64,000 bases of DNA from assembly GCF_004364975.1 (NCBI RefSeq), contig NZ_SOBW01000011.1:1-64000 (forward strand). Direction: 5' to 3'. A model generated the notes under the pieces. The model searched no databases. It saw nothing but the letters and a program-made list of their open reading frames with translations, and was not told where the DNA came from. The DNA is from Gelidibacter sediminis (GTDB lineage Bacteria; Bacteroidota; Bacteroidia; Flavobacteriales; Flavobacteriaceae). The first letter of the stretch is position 1. Every line of letters begins with the position of its first letter. Below, piece by piece: positions 42,404 to 52,350 of this stretch. The position numbers were made by a program, and so were the translations under genes.

Positions 42404-43774
42404 TTACTGATTTTTTTCGAGATTAATTTCCCAATAACCTTGTGTGCCACCGTGGCGTTTTATAAACCCTTTGGTTTTGAGCGCATTAATATGTTTGCCC
42501 ACAGGGGATTCATTGATGCCTAAAGCTTCAGCTATTTCAGTATAAGTAATAGTAGTATTGGTTGCAATTAGTTTAAGTACTTCTTTTTGTCTTTTAGTAA
42601 GTATATCTATAGCATCTATTGCACCACCTGTTACACCACCCATTGCACCACCTGTTACACCACCTTTTTGACGATCTTCTCTAATAGTAGATTCATCAGC
42701 AACTTCTTTAGCAATAAAAGTCATTCTAAGAAAGTTATCGGAAAAACTAAAACTCTCTTTTCCATAGTGTTCTAAAATACGAGGGATGCCAGAACCTAAT
42801 TGTTCAACCAGTTCTAAATCTTTAAAAATTCGCATCAGTTCCTTATTTCGTGGAACTGAAAAGCCTTCAAAAAATTCTTGCTTGCTCAATCCTTCCGGAA
42901 GACCACCAGCTGATGTGATTTCGATTCTATCGGTAAAAATCTCAAACTTTGGGGTAATCTCATTGGTATAGTCATTATGCACAAACGCATTAATGATGGC
43001 TTCTCGCAAGGCGATGGGATGCCAAAGGTTGGCTTGTTGTCTTTCTTTTGATGTGATTTTTGTGGTTGTTCTGTTCTCGACCGCAATTTTATCTATCACT
43101 TGTTTAGTAGCCTTAACTAAACATTCGTGACCATATTCGTTGCTTTCTATTAAGTCTGTTCTGGTTATGCCTGAATATTTGGCGACTTTAATTGAAGTGT
43201 TATTTTTGTCTGCCAAAAGATAGCCGGCATAATTAAAAGTACCATCTTCCGTAAGTAGTTCCAAGTTCTTTGCAAAAGCTTTACCAAGGGTGTACCCAGA
43301 TTCTTCGTAGTAAATTTTTAGCTGTCCGAAGCCTAAATCCTGCCGTCCTGCTTTAATCTTGCTGATGGAATTTCGGGTACGTTTAGCAAACAGCTCATCT
43401 ATCATTTTTTGGGGCATCGGTTCAGCCGCTGAACCCAAGCGAATAAAACAACCCTTTTCGCTCATCCCGTATTTTTTAAGATGATATGGTTTTTCTGGAC
43501 CGCTGGCCACTATGATTTTCAGAATGTTCTTGCCGTCCCTTTCCTCACTCACAATATCAAACAGACCAAGGGCGGAAGGGCGGATGTTGTTTTTTAACCT
43601 ATCCTTAATCTTTAACTGGTCGCCATCAGCATCTGCCAATCCGTAAGTATTTCCATCCTTATCGATGCCGATATGAATAATGCCACCTTCACGGTAGTTC
43701 AAGAAAGCAATGACCTCTTTTTCGAGTCCATCGGACAATTCTCGTTTATATTCTATGCGGTTTGTTTCGGTCAT
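42404..43774 (-). CDS. AlbA_2/Schlafen-type ATP-binding transcription regulator
   Basis: A 456-aa protein. An N-terminal AlbA_2 (Schlafen-like, putative nucleic-acid-binding) domain (about 5-120: IEYKRELSDGLEKEVIAFLN, then GGIIHIGIDKDGNTYGL) is followed by a HATPase_c_4/RecG-like domain (about 235-365: HPIALREAIINAFVHNDYTN, and ELVEQLGSGIPRILEHYGK). A Gly/Val/Thr repeat follows (two GGVTGGA units, about 378-394), then a winged-helix domain (about 400-450: TYTEIAEALGINESPVGKHI). Such proteins are usually called ATP-dependent DNA helicase RecG-related or transcriptional regulators. It lies on the same strand as the defence-like operon, 175 nt beyond its last gene, and may regulate it or be a further component. 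Confidence 0.75.
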   Translation of the reverse strand: MTETNRIEYKRELSDGLEKEVIAFLNYREGGIIHIGIDKDGNTYGLADADGDQLKIKDRLKNNIRPSALGLFDIVSEERDGKNILKIIVASGPEKPYHLKKYGMSEKGCFIRLGSAAEPMPQKMIDELFAKRTRNSISKIKAGRQDLGFGQLKIYYEESGYTLGKAFAKNLELLTEDGTFNYAGYLLADKNNTSIKVAKYSGITRTDLIESNEYGHECLVKATKQVIDKIAVENRTTTKITSKERQQANLWHPIALREAIINAFVHNDYTNEITPKFEIFTDRIEITSAGGLPEGLSKQEFFEGFSVPRNKELMRIFKDLELVEQLGSGIPRILEHYGKESFSFSDNFLRMTFIAKEVADESTIREDRQKGGVTGGAMGGVTGGAIDAIDILTKRQKEVLKLIATNTTITYTEIAEALGINESPVGKHINALKTKGFIKRHGGTQGYWEINLEKNQ

Positions 43775-43949
43775 TGTTTTATTGAAATCGGACAGTAAAG
43801 ATAATGATATTAAATTGTGAGAATTGATATAAGCTGTTGCAATAAGATTACAGCTATACCCAATGCAGGAAAATGTTTGTTGAATTTATAACCTAAAAAC
43901 CAACCTTTCGATTACTATAAGTGTGTATCATTTCCAACATAACAAATTA

Positions 43950-46028
43950 TTATTTTATCCAATCCGATTTTTCACCAATGCCCGTAATGATTAGTGTTTG
44001 AATTGCTCTTGAAAACACTACATAGTAAAGTGATTTTTCTTGTTTTAGATATGCTCTTTTTTGAATATCCGAATAAGTGTCAAAATCTGGATGCTTAAAC
44101 GGCACAAGGTCTTTACTAAAGCCTCTTACCAATAAATGCTTAAACTCGTGTCCTTTCAAATTATGAAACGTTGATACAACCACAGCTTCGCTCGGTCTTT
44201 TACTTGCTTTAATATCTGTATACTTCTGTTGAAATTCGTTTAGAAGAGTTTTGGTGTCATCAACAAGTTTATTGGTTCTACCGGCAATGCAAATATCACT
44301 AGGACTTACATTGTCGTTAATTAAAAGCTTTTGAATTTCTCCAATGATATAGGAATCTTCTTCCTCTGGATTAGAAAATGTTTGATATAAAGGGTCTGCA
44401 CCGTGCATTAAACTTACGTAGCCTGCATTTGTCTCAGCTTCTCCATCAAAATCATCATAGACTTCATCAAAGAGAACACTTACAGCTTTCTTTTTGATTT
44501 CTTCTGTCGTACGATAATTGACTTTTAATTTCCTAGACCGTCTTCCTCTTATGTGTATTCCCGATTTAGAAAAGTTAATTCTCCTACCATAAATATTTTG
44601 AAATGGATCGCCAACTAAAAATAAATCGTTTGCTTTTTCTGTCACTAATAATCTTAACAAGGTCAATTCTAGATTGGAAAAATCTTGAATTTCGTCACAG
44701 ATAATATAAGAAAATGGTTTGTCTTCTTTATCTCTATAATGAGCTATAAGTAAATTACAAAGTTCAAACTTTGTGAAATTGGCTTCTTTAGCTTTTTTAA
44801 ACTCCTCACATAATTCCCATATTTGAGTTTTATCTTGACGACCTATTCTAACCGAACGACCTATTCTTGATGTCTTATAATATTCACTTAATGTATCAAC
44901 CGAATTGGATAAAATAACATCATTATATTCTTCTTGTAGAAACCTTTCATCAAAGGTTGATGGATTATATTCAATAATCTCTTTCCATATTTCTAGTTCT
45001 TGAGAACTATTTATCATTCCAGATGATGATTCAATCACCTTTGAATTTTTAGAAATATCAAATATCAATTTGTCAATATTGCTTATTTCAATTTCACTTT
45101 CTGGAATATTAAACTTTTCTGTTACAGAGCTTAAATACTGGGTCAAACTTTTTGTATAGGTTGTAAACAATATTGGCTTATCAAAAGTTTCTAATTTTTG
45201 ACTTAAATGTTTTGCTCTATGTAATGCGCATACTGTTTTACCTGTTCCAGCACTTCCAGTTACTTTTAATGGCCCTTTGAATTCTCCATAGGCTATTGAT
45301 CGTTGAGATGGATGAAGAAAAAGTTTCCATTTTTCAAAATCTCCTGAAAGTATATTTTCTAAATCACTATCTTCAGTAAGCACATAAACACTCTTCTGAG
45401 CATTAGGACTTAGCTCTTCTGAATCTTGAACTTTACCAGCTTCTATCTCTTCTAATATATCTTCAATTGAAATGCCTTCAGATAAATAATAGAGGTATTC
45501 ATATACATCTGTTGGGATATTTGAAGCATAGCTTTCTAAATGTTCTACGCATTCAATACTCCTTACAAGCTCTAATAAGTCGCTAGGTACTCCAATTTGA
45601 GTAAGTTCAGAATCTGTGTAGGTTTTAAATAGAACTGGTGAACTTTGAACCTTATCATTTGCAACTACTTTACGATCTTCCGTAGCTGGCTTATCATACA
45701 TTTGAAAGGACTGTGTACTTGAATTCCATTCAAAGACTTTGTTTTGAGCCCAGTCCATCGCCTCGTCGTGATTATCCACCCAAAGCAAGTGATAACCGTT
45801 TCCTTCTTCTGGCGCTTGAATGATAGCACGATATTTTTGGTCAATTCTTACAGTTCTCAAAGACTGGTCTCTAAACGTACTTATCTTTTCGTAATTGATT
45901 GCACTAGACTTAGGGTCTTCCTTAAACTTTTTCATAAACTCCCTTGTCTTCTTTTGAATTTTTCTAGGAAGTGCTGAAAAAGCATCGAAAAAAGAATCGT
46001 GTATAAATAGTTTTATTGCGTGATTCAT
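43950..46028 (-). CDS. RelE/ParE-like domain fused to UvrD/Rep-type helicase
   Basis: A 692-aa protein, last gene of the large operon (1-nt gap from the DUF1998 helicase). Residues 1-95 match the RelE/ParE toxin fold (SFFDAFSALPRKIQKKTREF, then LRTVRIDQKYRAIIQ and HLLWVDNHDEAMDWA). From about 235 onward it is a superfamily-1 helicase: Walker A TGSAGTGKTVCALHRAK (about 260), the DExQ-type box ICDEIQDFSNLELTLLRLL (about 445), FLVGDPFQNIYGRRI, and the C-terminal motifs VVVSTFHNLKGHEFKHLLV and YYVVFSRAIQTLII. No nuclease motif is evident. The N-terminal domain could bind ribosomes, DNA or a partner; no separate antitoxin gene is visible. Confidence 0.82.
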   Translation of the reverse strand: MNHAIKLFIHDSFFDAFSALPRKIQKKTREFMKKFKEDPKSSAINYEKISTFRDQSLRTVRIDQKYRAIIQAPEEGNGYHLLWVDNHDEAMDWAQNKVFEWNSSTQSFQMYDKPATEDRKVVANDKVQSSPVLFKTYTDSELTQIGVPSDLLELVRSIECVEHLESYASNIPTDVYEYLYYLSEGISIEDILEEIEAGKVQDSEELSPNAQKSVYVLTEDSDLENILSGDFEKWKLFLHPSQRSIAYGEFKGPLKVTGSAGTGKTVCALHRAKHLSQKLETFDKPILFTTYTKSLTQYLSSVTEKFNIPESEIEISNIDKLIFDISKNSKVIESSSGMINSSQELEIWKEIIEYNPSTFDERFLQEEYNDVILSNSVDTLSEYYKTSRIGRSVRIGRQDKTQIWELCEEFKKAKEANFTKFELCNLLIAHYRDKEDKPFSYIICDEIQDFSNLELTLLRLLVTEKANDLFLVGDPFQNIYGRRINFSKSGIHIRGRRSRKLKVNYRTTEEIKKKAVSVLFDEVYDDFDGEAETNAGYVSLMHGADPLYQTFSNPEEEDSYIIGEIQKLLINDNVSPSDICIAGRTNKLVDDTKTLLNEFQQKYTDIKASKRPSEAVVVSTFHNLKGHEFKHLLVRGFSKDLVPFKHPDFDTYSDIQKRAYLKQEKSLYYVVFSRAIQTLIITGIGEKSDWIK

Positions 46029-46029
46029 A

Positions 46030-49000
46030 TTAATCTTCTAATTTAAAATTATCCGGACTATATACTTTGTATCCGTTCTTAATAAATGTTTGTTTTGATT
46101 CTTCATCAAATGGATTGATAACAATTTTCTTGGTATGTGTACCTAATTCTGCCGAGGCAATAATTATATCGCTTTCAATAAGATCAAAGTCATACTCAGT
46201 ATTAAACTCAATATTATTTTTAAATAATACCCTAACAATATCGTGCAGAGATTCATCAAAATTCGAGAGAACTTCATTGCTTACCTCATTTTTAGGCACG
46301 ACCACTTGTGGTTTAATTTCAGCATCTAATGACTCAACAGTTATATTGTGAAATTGTGTTAGATTATAAATTTTCCAAAATTTAATCCAATTTTCTTTTT
46401 CCCAAAACGGAACAATCTTGAATCCACCAAAAGCTTTTAACAGAAAATCTTGAGGGCGAATAAATACTCCAAATGTGGCTTCATCCTTAAACTTTATGCC
46501 ATCAGCATAAACATAATTAGTAAGTCCTTGAGGTGCTTTTTCAATTTTAGAAACACTTCTATGAGTTAATATAGCTTCAGTATTATCGGGACTATAAAAC
46601 ATTCCCATCATTTTAGACTGTGAATTAAAGAGTGCCAAACTTGACCACATTTTTAAATCAATATTGGTTATTGGATTAATAATTAGATGGAAGAATCTAG
46701 TTATATTATTATTGAGAAATATGTCAGAAACGTCATAGCCTTTAAATGAAGGATGCTTTAGGAAAAACTTATCTTTAATGACTTTCTCATCTTGCTTTAA
46801 TCCAAGAATATCTTTTTCGTTAAACATATTTTCAGAAAAATCTCCCCAAGTAAATGTCCATTGATTATACCTTCCAGAATCTATAATGTTATTCCTTATT
46901 GCCAAGTCAGAAGGAAATCTCGGGTGATTTTCACTTGCGTGGAATTCATATCCATCTAGGTAAATAGCAATAGATTTTAATTTTTCTATATCATCTAAAG
47001 ACCTTTCTTTGTCATTAATTGAGATACGAACACAAGACATTACAAAATCCGGGCGCGTCTTTAACGTTACCCCTTGAAGGACTCTTCCTAAATTTTGAGG
47101 ATATATTTTGTAAACAATTTCGTTATTTCCATAGACCAGTTTCAGTCTATAAATCTTAAGCCCTTTTTCATTATCTGGCTTAAAGGAAGATCCTTTGTAT
47201 CGGTCTGATAATGTTTCTAATAATGTTACGAACTTCAGTTCTAAATCAGATTCTTCGTTGTTAGCAAATGTGCTTACGTTTTGTAGGCTCTCAATGCTAT
47301 TCCATTCGTCTGCTTTTTCAATAATATCTGAAAATAATTCTTGAGCTTCAGACCTACTTAAAATTGTTCTTTCATATTGGTTTCCATAAGTATAAATACA
47401 CCTATAGCAACCATCTTTACCCTCTTGTTTACAAGGACAAAAAGCAATTCTTTCATATGCTTTTTTAAGAATTTCTGTAAACACCTCGGTATCAAATAAC
47501 TTGGATAAATAACCTGTACCTCCTGGTATTGTTTCATAGAAAACCAAATACTTGTCTTTTCTATTTGAAGCTTTGTTAAAGATCTCATTTTCTCTAATCA
47601 AAATATGGTCTGGTCTGCCTTTAAAATATTCTTTAAGCCCTAGTTGTAAACCCGCTTTAAATAAAGCGATTCTTTCCTCAGACCTAAATTCTTGAATAGG
47701 CAACAAAATAGATAATGCTTCTGTATTAAACTTTCTATACAAATAGATTTCATTAAATACGTCATCGATGGTATCGTCATAAATAGCTTCTCTATTCGAA
47801 CAATATGGAAAGTGATATGCTCTTCGCCTATCGCTTAACTCCCTAGCTGATAAAGGTCTTTCCGTCGACTTGCCGCAGGTTTTACAAACCACAAAACCTA
47901 CTTGAGGGTGTTTTTCACCGTTTATTTCAATTTCTCTTGTGCCAAAGAAACCTTCTTCTCTAATTCCTGTATTAATTTCTAAATACTCAACATCTTGAAA
48001 AAATTCTATTCCAAAAGGAACTCTCTTTAGTACGTGAGCTCCCTGAGAAGAAGATTGGTTAATTTTTATATGAACTGATTTTTGATAAAATTTTCGTTCT
48101 CTGTCATCTGAAGAATCTGTTATTTTAGAATCCTCCTTGTCATTAACAGACAAAACCCCTTGAAGTTTAACTAGTACTTTACGATTATTCAAACTAGACC
48201 AAGAGCCGTGACCACAAACAGGACATTGAGTTTGATGTTCTTCTTCAACATCAATCTCTTTCTTTACGTGGTCGCAATTACTACAAAAACGGTGTTCTTC
48301 ATAATCTTCTTGAGATTTTATTTCTAAGCCTTCCGACTTTAATTTATAGCCTTGTGAGTAAAAAGTATTTGCAGGTGCAAGCTCGGTTAGCGCGGAAGAG
48401 CTAGGTCTTACTATCTCACTAAAATCTTCGTATTTATATTCTGTCTTACCATCAACTTGCTTTTTCCTTTTTATTTGAGCATTGAGGGTTACACCTGTCT
48501 CTGGAAAAGCATAATTTGGAAGTAAGCCTATATTTGTTAGATATTCTATGACATTTCGCCTATGAATATTATAAATAGCGCTTGATAAAGCTCGCTTTTC
48601 ATTCTTTAAAATAATAGTTTCATTACCAGTTTCAGGCAAGCTTCTCAATCTTTTATTTACATCCTTCACTTTCTTTGCGTAATACTCTAGCTCTGCAAGT
48701 AAATCTTTATGAATTACAGTTAGACGATTTACTAATCTCCCTGAACTTAAGTCCTCGAATATTGATGACAAACTATTAGAATTTTCTCCTAATTGGTCTT
48801 TATATTGGTCAACAAATGCTTCATATAACTCCGTTTTATTTGATTCTATATAAGCTGCTATTTTTTGAAATAGAAAATTAGGGTCACCAGGCCTAAGTGA
48901 TTTAACACTTAGCATTCTAACCAAGGGTGGGATTTTATTTTCTTCAGGGTCTAAGGTTGCCCAATTATCAAAGCAAAAGGCCATAAAATGTCTTTTCAGA

Positions 49001-52000
49001 ATATCTTTCGCCTCTAAATAGCAAGCTGGTGTTTTAATTTCACCACTCATCATATCTTGAGGGTCTTGAAAATAATAGAGATCGTGTTCATCCCTTCCAG
49101 CTAGATTTAAGATCATAGATGTTCCACTAGATCTACCTGCACGTCCAATACGCTGTAAATAGTTTGCAGTTTCTGGTGGAAGTGATGAATTAAATGTCAC
49201 ATTTAAGTCTCCAATGTCAATACCCATTTCTAGCGTTGACGTTGCCACTAATACATTGGTGCTATTTTGCTTAGGTTGTTTTTTAAAATCGTACTCTAAT
49301 TTTTCTCTTTCGTTTCTATCTATAAGCCCTGTATGGTCTTTTGCAAAAATTCTTAATGAGCGCCCTCTGTTATAGACCATTCTATAGTAATCTAGCTGAG
49401 ATTTTTCAATAACTTCATAATGGCCATTACACCTATATTGAAGGCATTTCATATCGTTAACTAAATCTGCTCCATTAGAACCCGTATTTACTTTATGACC
49501 ACATTTTACACAGCCAAAAAAGGTTACATCAGAACTTACATAAATGCTATCTTCTGCTAAACCATAATTAGTAACACCAGCTGCCACTCGTGTATCTAAG
49601 ATTCTGTTTGAATCTAAATAGGCTAAAAGTTGTGCATAGAAATCATTAATTAGTTCTTTTTCTTCAGATACAATCGTTTGAAAGCACTTTTTAAAATAGG
49701 CACTAAACCAATTGTCCTTCGATGCTGCTTGTACCACATCAAAAGCTCTTGTATTTGGTCCACTTGTGAGTGCTAAAAACTTTGGCAATCTAGATGAAGG
49801 TCCAAAATTTTTCATTAAAAAGAATTGTTGATTTACATTTCCTCTATGCCCTATTAAATAAGAGTTTGTACGTTCTGTCCTGTACTTTTTCAAGTAGCGG
49901 TGATCTACACCTCCTTTTGTTCTCAACCTGTGTAAAAAGCCATTTAAAAACTTAAGGAAAGGCTCTTTATCAATAGCACTACCTAATTCATTTTCATCTA
50001 GCCAATACTTCATCTGGTCATAGACTTCTCCCATCAATCCACTATCAAAGTGAGTCGCTGAAGCTCCTGTTTTTTCGAGGGTACGACCAATGATTGCTCG
50101 ATAAGAAAACTCAGCCCATATTTCCCAAGACATTCTATTCGAGAATTCTTGGTCAAAAACTGCACTAAATTTTCCGCTTTTATTTTGATAATCTGTTATT
50201 TCTAATCTTGCTTCGCAATCTGGTGGAAAGAATTTGTAATAATACGCTTCAAGATTTCCTTTGCCTTCATCATCTGAGTTTGTTCTCCAATACGCAATAA
50301 AGCGCTCATACACTTCAGATAATTTTACTGGTTCTTTTGAACCTTTCAGTATGGTTTGGATGGCGTGCCTCATTCCAAAACGAAAATTTCGATTTTCAAT
50401 GAATCCCGCTTGATGGGCTGCATCTTGGACTCCATTAGTAAACGCCAACAGTTTTCTTTGACGGTCGTTGGTTGGGTCTGTAGCAGTTGCCAAAACTTGA
50501 GCTGTAGCAATAGATTCTAATGTTGGCACTCCTGTACCAATTAAAGCTAAGGTATTTCTTGAATTACAATGCGGACAAATCTTATCTACTCTATTACCGT
50601 CAACAATGCGAGTACCTAAAATTTTAAAATACTCCGGACTTTCATAATTATCGTAAATACTTAGAGAATGCGGATGTAAATATCCATCAATTTCATCGCC
50701 TGAATGACTGTAATCTGACGCATAGGTTTCTGTATACCCTTTATCTTGTAGGCTACTAATAAAATAAAGGTTCTTGTTTTGATTATTTGCTATTAAATGT
50801 TGACGAGTTCTTTTTAAGTCTTCTTCAAAATGAACATTTTGTTCTTTTTTAATTCCTATCCAACCACTACCGCCACATTCACGACAAAAGTATGGTGGCA
50901 ATGATTTTGCCTTGTCATTTGGATTACTGTCACTTTCCCATTCAAAAACAGGACTAGGTTGAAGCTTGCGAACGATTTTGGAAAGACTGCGTAACCAATA
51001 GGTTATTTGTAAATAAAGAAACGGAAATTGCTTTTTACCCGACTGTTCCTTAGCATAGGTAATCAGCGACAATAACGAGCCAAATAATAATCTTACATTA
51101 TCTGGTTCTAAGTCTACATCAATTTTGTCCTTCCATCTTATTAGTAGTGGTTTAATTTCAACCACTTTAGATTTTGAAATTTTAAGTAACTCAAAAAACC
51201 ATTCGTTTTTCTTTAAAGCTATTCCTAACTCACTCGGGTTTAAATCCTCGTAATTCCAAAATTGTAGTTGTCGAGCTAAATAGGTTTCATAAGTATCGTT
51301 CTCTAAAAATGCACATTGTGCTATATTTTTAAGATTTACATTAGGGACTTCAAGAGTATCTGCAAAAAACTCATCAGGCTCTTGCCTTTGTTCTTCTATT
51401 ACTGAGTCTATGGTTACTTTAACACCAAAAACTTTAGAAAAGAACTCAACTAATTCTTGTTTCCCTTCATCTCCTCCTGCTAATGTTGCAGAAGTTCCAA
51501 CAGGGATAATTTGATCTTTTGGAAGTTTAAGTTTTAGTTTTAAGCGACGTATTAAGTTTGCTACATCCGAACCTTTTGCACCATCATAAGTGTGAAGCTC
51601 GTCTAAAACTATGAATTTTAGCAAGCTTGTATTCTTTAAATTATGATGCCATAAATTGTGAAATCTTGATTGCAATAAAGCAAAATCAAGCATCTTAAAG
51701 TTTGTCAATAGAATATCTGGTGGTGATTTTACAAGGGTATCTCTATCTTCTATGATATGATCTTCACCCATTCTTGTGTTACGCACACCATTTTTATCTT
51801 TTCCTTCACCAATAAATAAGCCTGCACGAATTTTTCCTTGTAAAACGTGTTTACCATCGGCATCTTCAAAATTGTTGATTTCTTCTGCAATTCTTCTCGC
51901 TTGATCCGTAGCCAATGCATTCATTGGATATAGAATTATTGCTTTTATCCCTGGCGTATCTCTATGCTGATAGCAATAATCCAATAAAGGGAATAAGAAA

Positions 52001-52344
52001 CTTTCTGTTTTACCAGACCCTGTTCCGGTTGTTAGAATTACAGGTTCAGGATTATGCCCATTTCTGGTAGACAATTTAGCAAATGAAGCGAATTGGTGGT
52101 GGTAGGGGTCAAAGGGTGGTTTTACAAATAAGGATTTTTCAAAAATTTCTTTATCACTATCGGATGTGATTTTATCAAACGGTAGTCTAAGTTGCATATA
52201 GGGCCCTTTAAACATACCTCTCCTTTCATTCAAAAGAAAGGCCTCAAAAGACTGGTCTAATGCTGCATCTTCAAAATTGAAAGTAGATCTTAAGTAATCT
52301 ACTACCGCACGTTTTATTTCATTTGCTTGTAGTAATGGTAGCAT
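46030..52344 (-). CDS. giant DEAD/DEAH helicase with DUF1998 (DruE-like) and possible C-terminal nuclease fold
   Basis: A 2104-aa protein. Helicase domain 1 (about 60-310) has TTGTGSGKTESF (about 108), the DELH box FIVLDELHTYDGAKG (about 248) and PVGTSATLAGG. A large insertion with a zinc-like CRECGG...CPHC pair (about 490-600) follows, then helicase domain 2 with VATSTLEMGIDIGDLNV and NYLQRIGRAGRSSG (about 1071). The DUF1998 region (about 1480-1660) carries CSNCDHVK...CPVCGHG, IPGGTGYLSKL and CPCKQEGKDGCYRC (about 1641). Residues about 1740-1840 contain TRPDFVM, AIYLDGYEFH (about 1795) and SDLAIRNNIIDSGRY, a PD-(D/E)XK/Vsr-DUF559-like arrangement. Size and domain order resemble Druantia DruE; DISARM splits comparable domains into DrmA and DrmB. 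Gap to the upstream gene is 6 nt. Confidence 0.82.
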   Translation of the reverse strand: MLPLLQANEIKRAVVDYLRSTFNFEDAALDQSFEAFLLNERRGMFKGPYMQLRLPFDKITSDSDKEIFEKSLFVKPPFDPYHHQFASFAKLSTRNGHNPEPVILTTGTGSGKTESFLFPLLDYCYQHRDTPGIKAIILYPMNALATDQARRIAEEINNFEDADGKHVLQGKIRAGLFIGEGKDKNGVRNTRMGEDHIIEDRDTLVKSPPDILLTNFKMLDFALLQSRFHNLWHHNLKNTSLLKFIVLDELHTYDGAKGSDVANLIRRLKLKLKLPKDQIIPVGTSATLAGGDEGKQELVEFFSKVFGVKVTIDSVIEEQRQEPDEFFADTLEVPNVNLKNIAQCAFLENDTYETYLARQLQFWNYEDLNPSELGIALKKNEWFFELLKISKSKVVEIKPLLIRWKDKIDVDLEPDNVRLLFGSLLSLITYAKEQSGKKQFPFLYLQITYWLRSLSKIVRKLQPSPVFEWESDSNPNDKAKSLPPYFCRECGGSGWIGIKKEQNVHFEEDLKRTRQHLIANNQNKNLYFISSLQDKGYTETYASDYSHSGDEIDGYLHPHSLSIYDNYESPEYFKILGTRIVDGNRVDKICPHCNSRNTLALIGTGVPTLESIATAQVLATATDPTNDRQRKLLAFTNGVQDAAHQAGFIENRNFRFGMRHAIQTILKGSKEPVKLSEVYERFIAYWRTNSDDEGKGNLEAYYYKFFPPDCEARLEITDYQNKSGKFSAVFDQEFSNRMSWEIWAEFSYRAIIGRTLEKTGASATHFDSGLMGEVYDQMKYWLDENELGSAIDKEPFLKFLNGFLHRLRTKGGVDHRYLKKYRTERTNSYLIGHRGNVNQQFFLMKNFGPSSRLPKFLALTSGPNTRAFDVVQAASKDNWFSAYFKKCFQTIVSEEKELINDFYAQLLAYLDSNRILDTRVAAGVTNYGLAEDSIYVSSDVTFFGCVKCGHKVNTGSNGADLVNDMKCLQYRCNGHYEVIEKSQLDYYRMVYNRGRSLRIFAKDHTGLIDRNEREKLEYDFKKQPKQNSTNVLVATSTLEMGIDIGDLNVTFNSSLPPETANYLQRIGRAGRSSGTSMILNLAGRDEHDLYYFQDPQDMMSGEIKTPACYLEAKDILKRHFMAFCFDNWATLDPEENKIPPLVRMLSVKSLRPGDPNFLFQKIAAYIESNKTELYEAFVDQYKDQLGENSNSLSSIFEDLSSGRLVNRLTVIHKDLLAELEYYAKKVKDVNKRLRSLPETGNETIILKNEKRALSSAIYNIHRRNVIEYLTNIGLLPNYAFPETGVTLNAQIKRKKQVDGKTEYKYEDFSEIVRPSSSALTELAPANTFYSQGYKLKSEGLEIKSQEDYEEHRFCSNCDHVKKEIDVEEEHQTQCPVCGHGSWSSLNNRKVLVKLQGVLSVNDKEDSKITDSSDDRERKFYQKSVHIKINQSSSQGAHVLKRVPFGIEFFQDVEYLEINTGIREEGFFGTREIEINGEKHPQVGFVVCKTCGKSTERPLSARELSDRRRAYHFPYCSNREAIYDDTIDDVFNEIYLYRKFNTEALSILLPIQEFRSEERIALFKAGLQLGLKEYFKGRPDHILIRENEIFNKASNRKDKYLVFYETIPGGTGYLSKLFDTEVFTEILKKAYERIAFCPCKQEGKDGCYRCIYTYGNQYERTILSRSEAQELFSDIIEKADEWNSIESLQNVSTFANNEESDLELKFVTLLETLSDRYKGSSFKPDNEKGLKIYRLKLVYGNNEIVYKIYPQNLGRVLQGVTLKTRPDFVMSCVRISINDKERSLDDIEKLKSIAIYLDGYEFHASENHPRFPSDLAIRNNIIDSGRYNQWTFTWGDFSENMFNEKDILGLKQDEKVIKDKFFLKHPSFKGYDVSDIFLNNNITRFFHLIINPITNIDLKMWSSLALFNSQSKMMGMFYSPDNTEAILTHRSVSKIEKAPQGLTNYVYADGIKFKDEATFGVFIRPQDFLLKAFGGFKIVPFWEKENWIKFWKIYNLTQFHNITVESLDAEIKPQVVVPKNEVSNEVLSNFDESLHDIVRVLFKNNIEFNTEYDFDLIESDIIIASAELGTHTKKIVINPFDEESKQTFIKNGYKVYSPDNFKLED

Positions 52345-52350
52345 AGTCTT

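Noticed and set aside
42404-42666. Calling the AlbA_2 gene a RecG helicase
   Set aside because: No helicase motifs; the resemblance to RecG-annotated proteins comes from the AlbA_2/HATPase-like family label.
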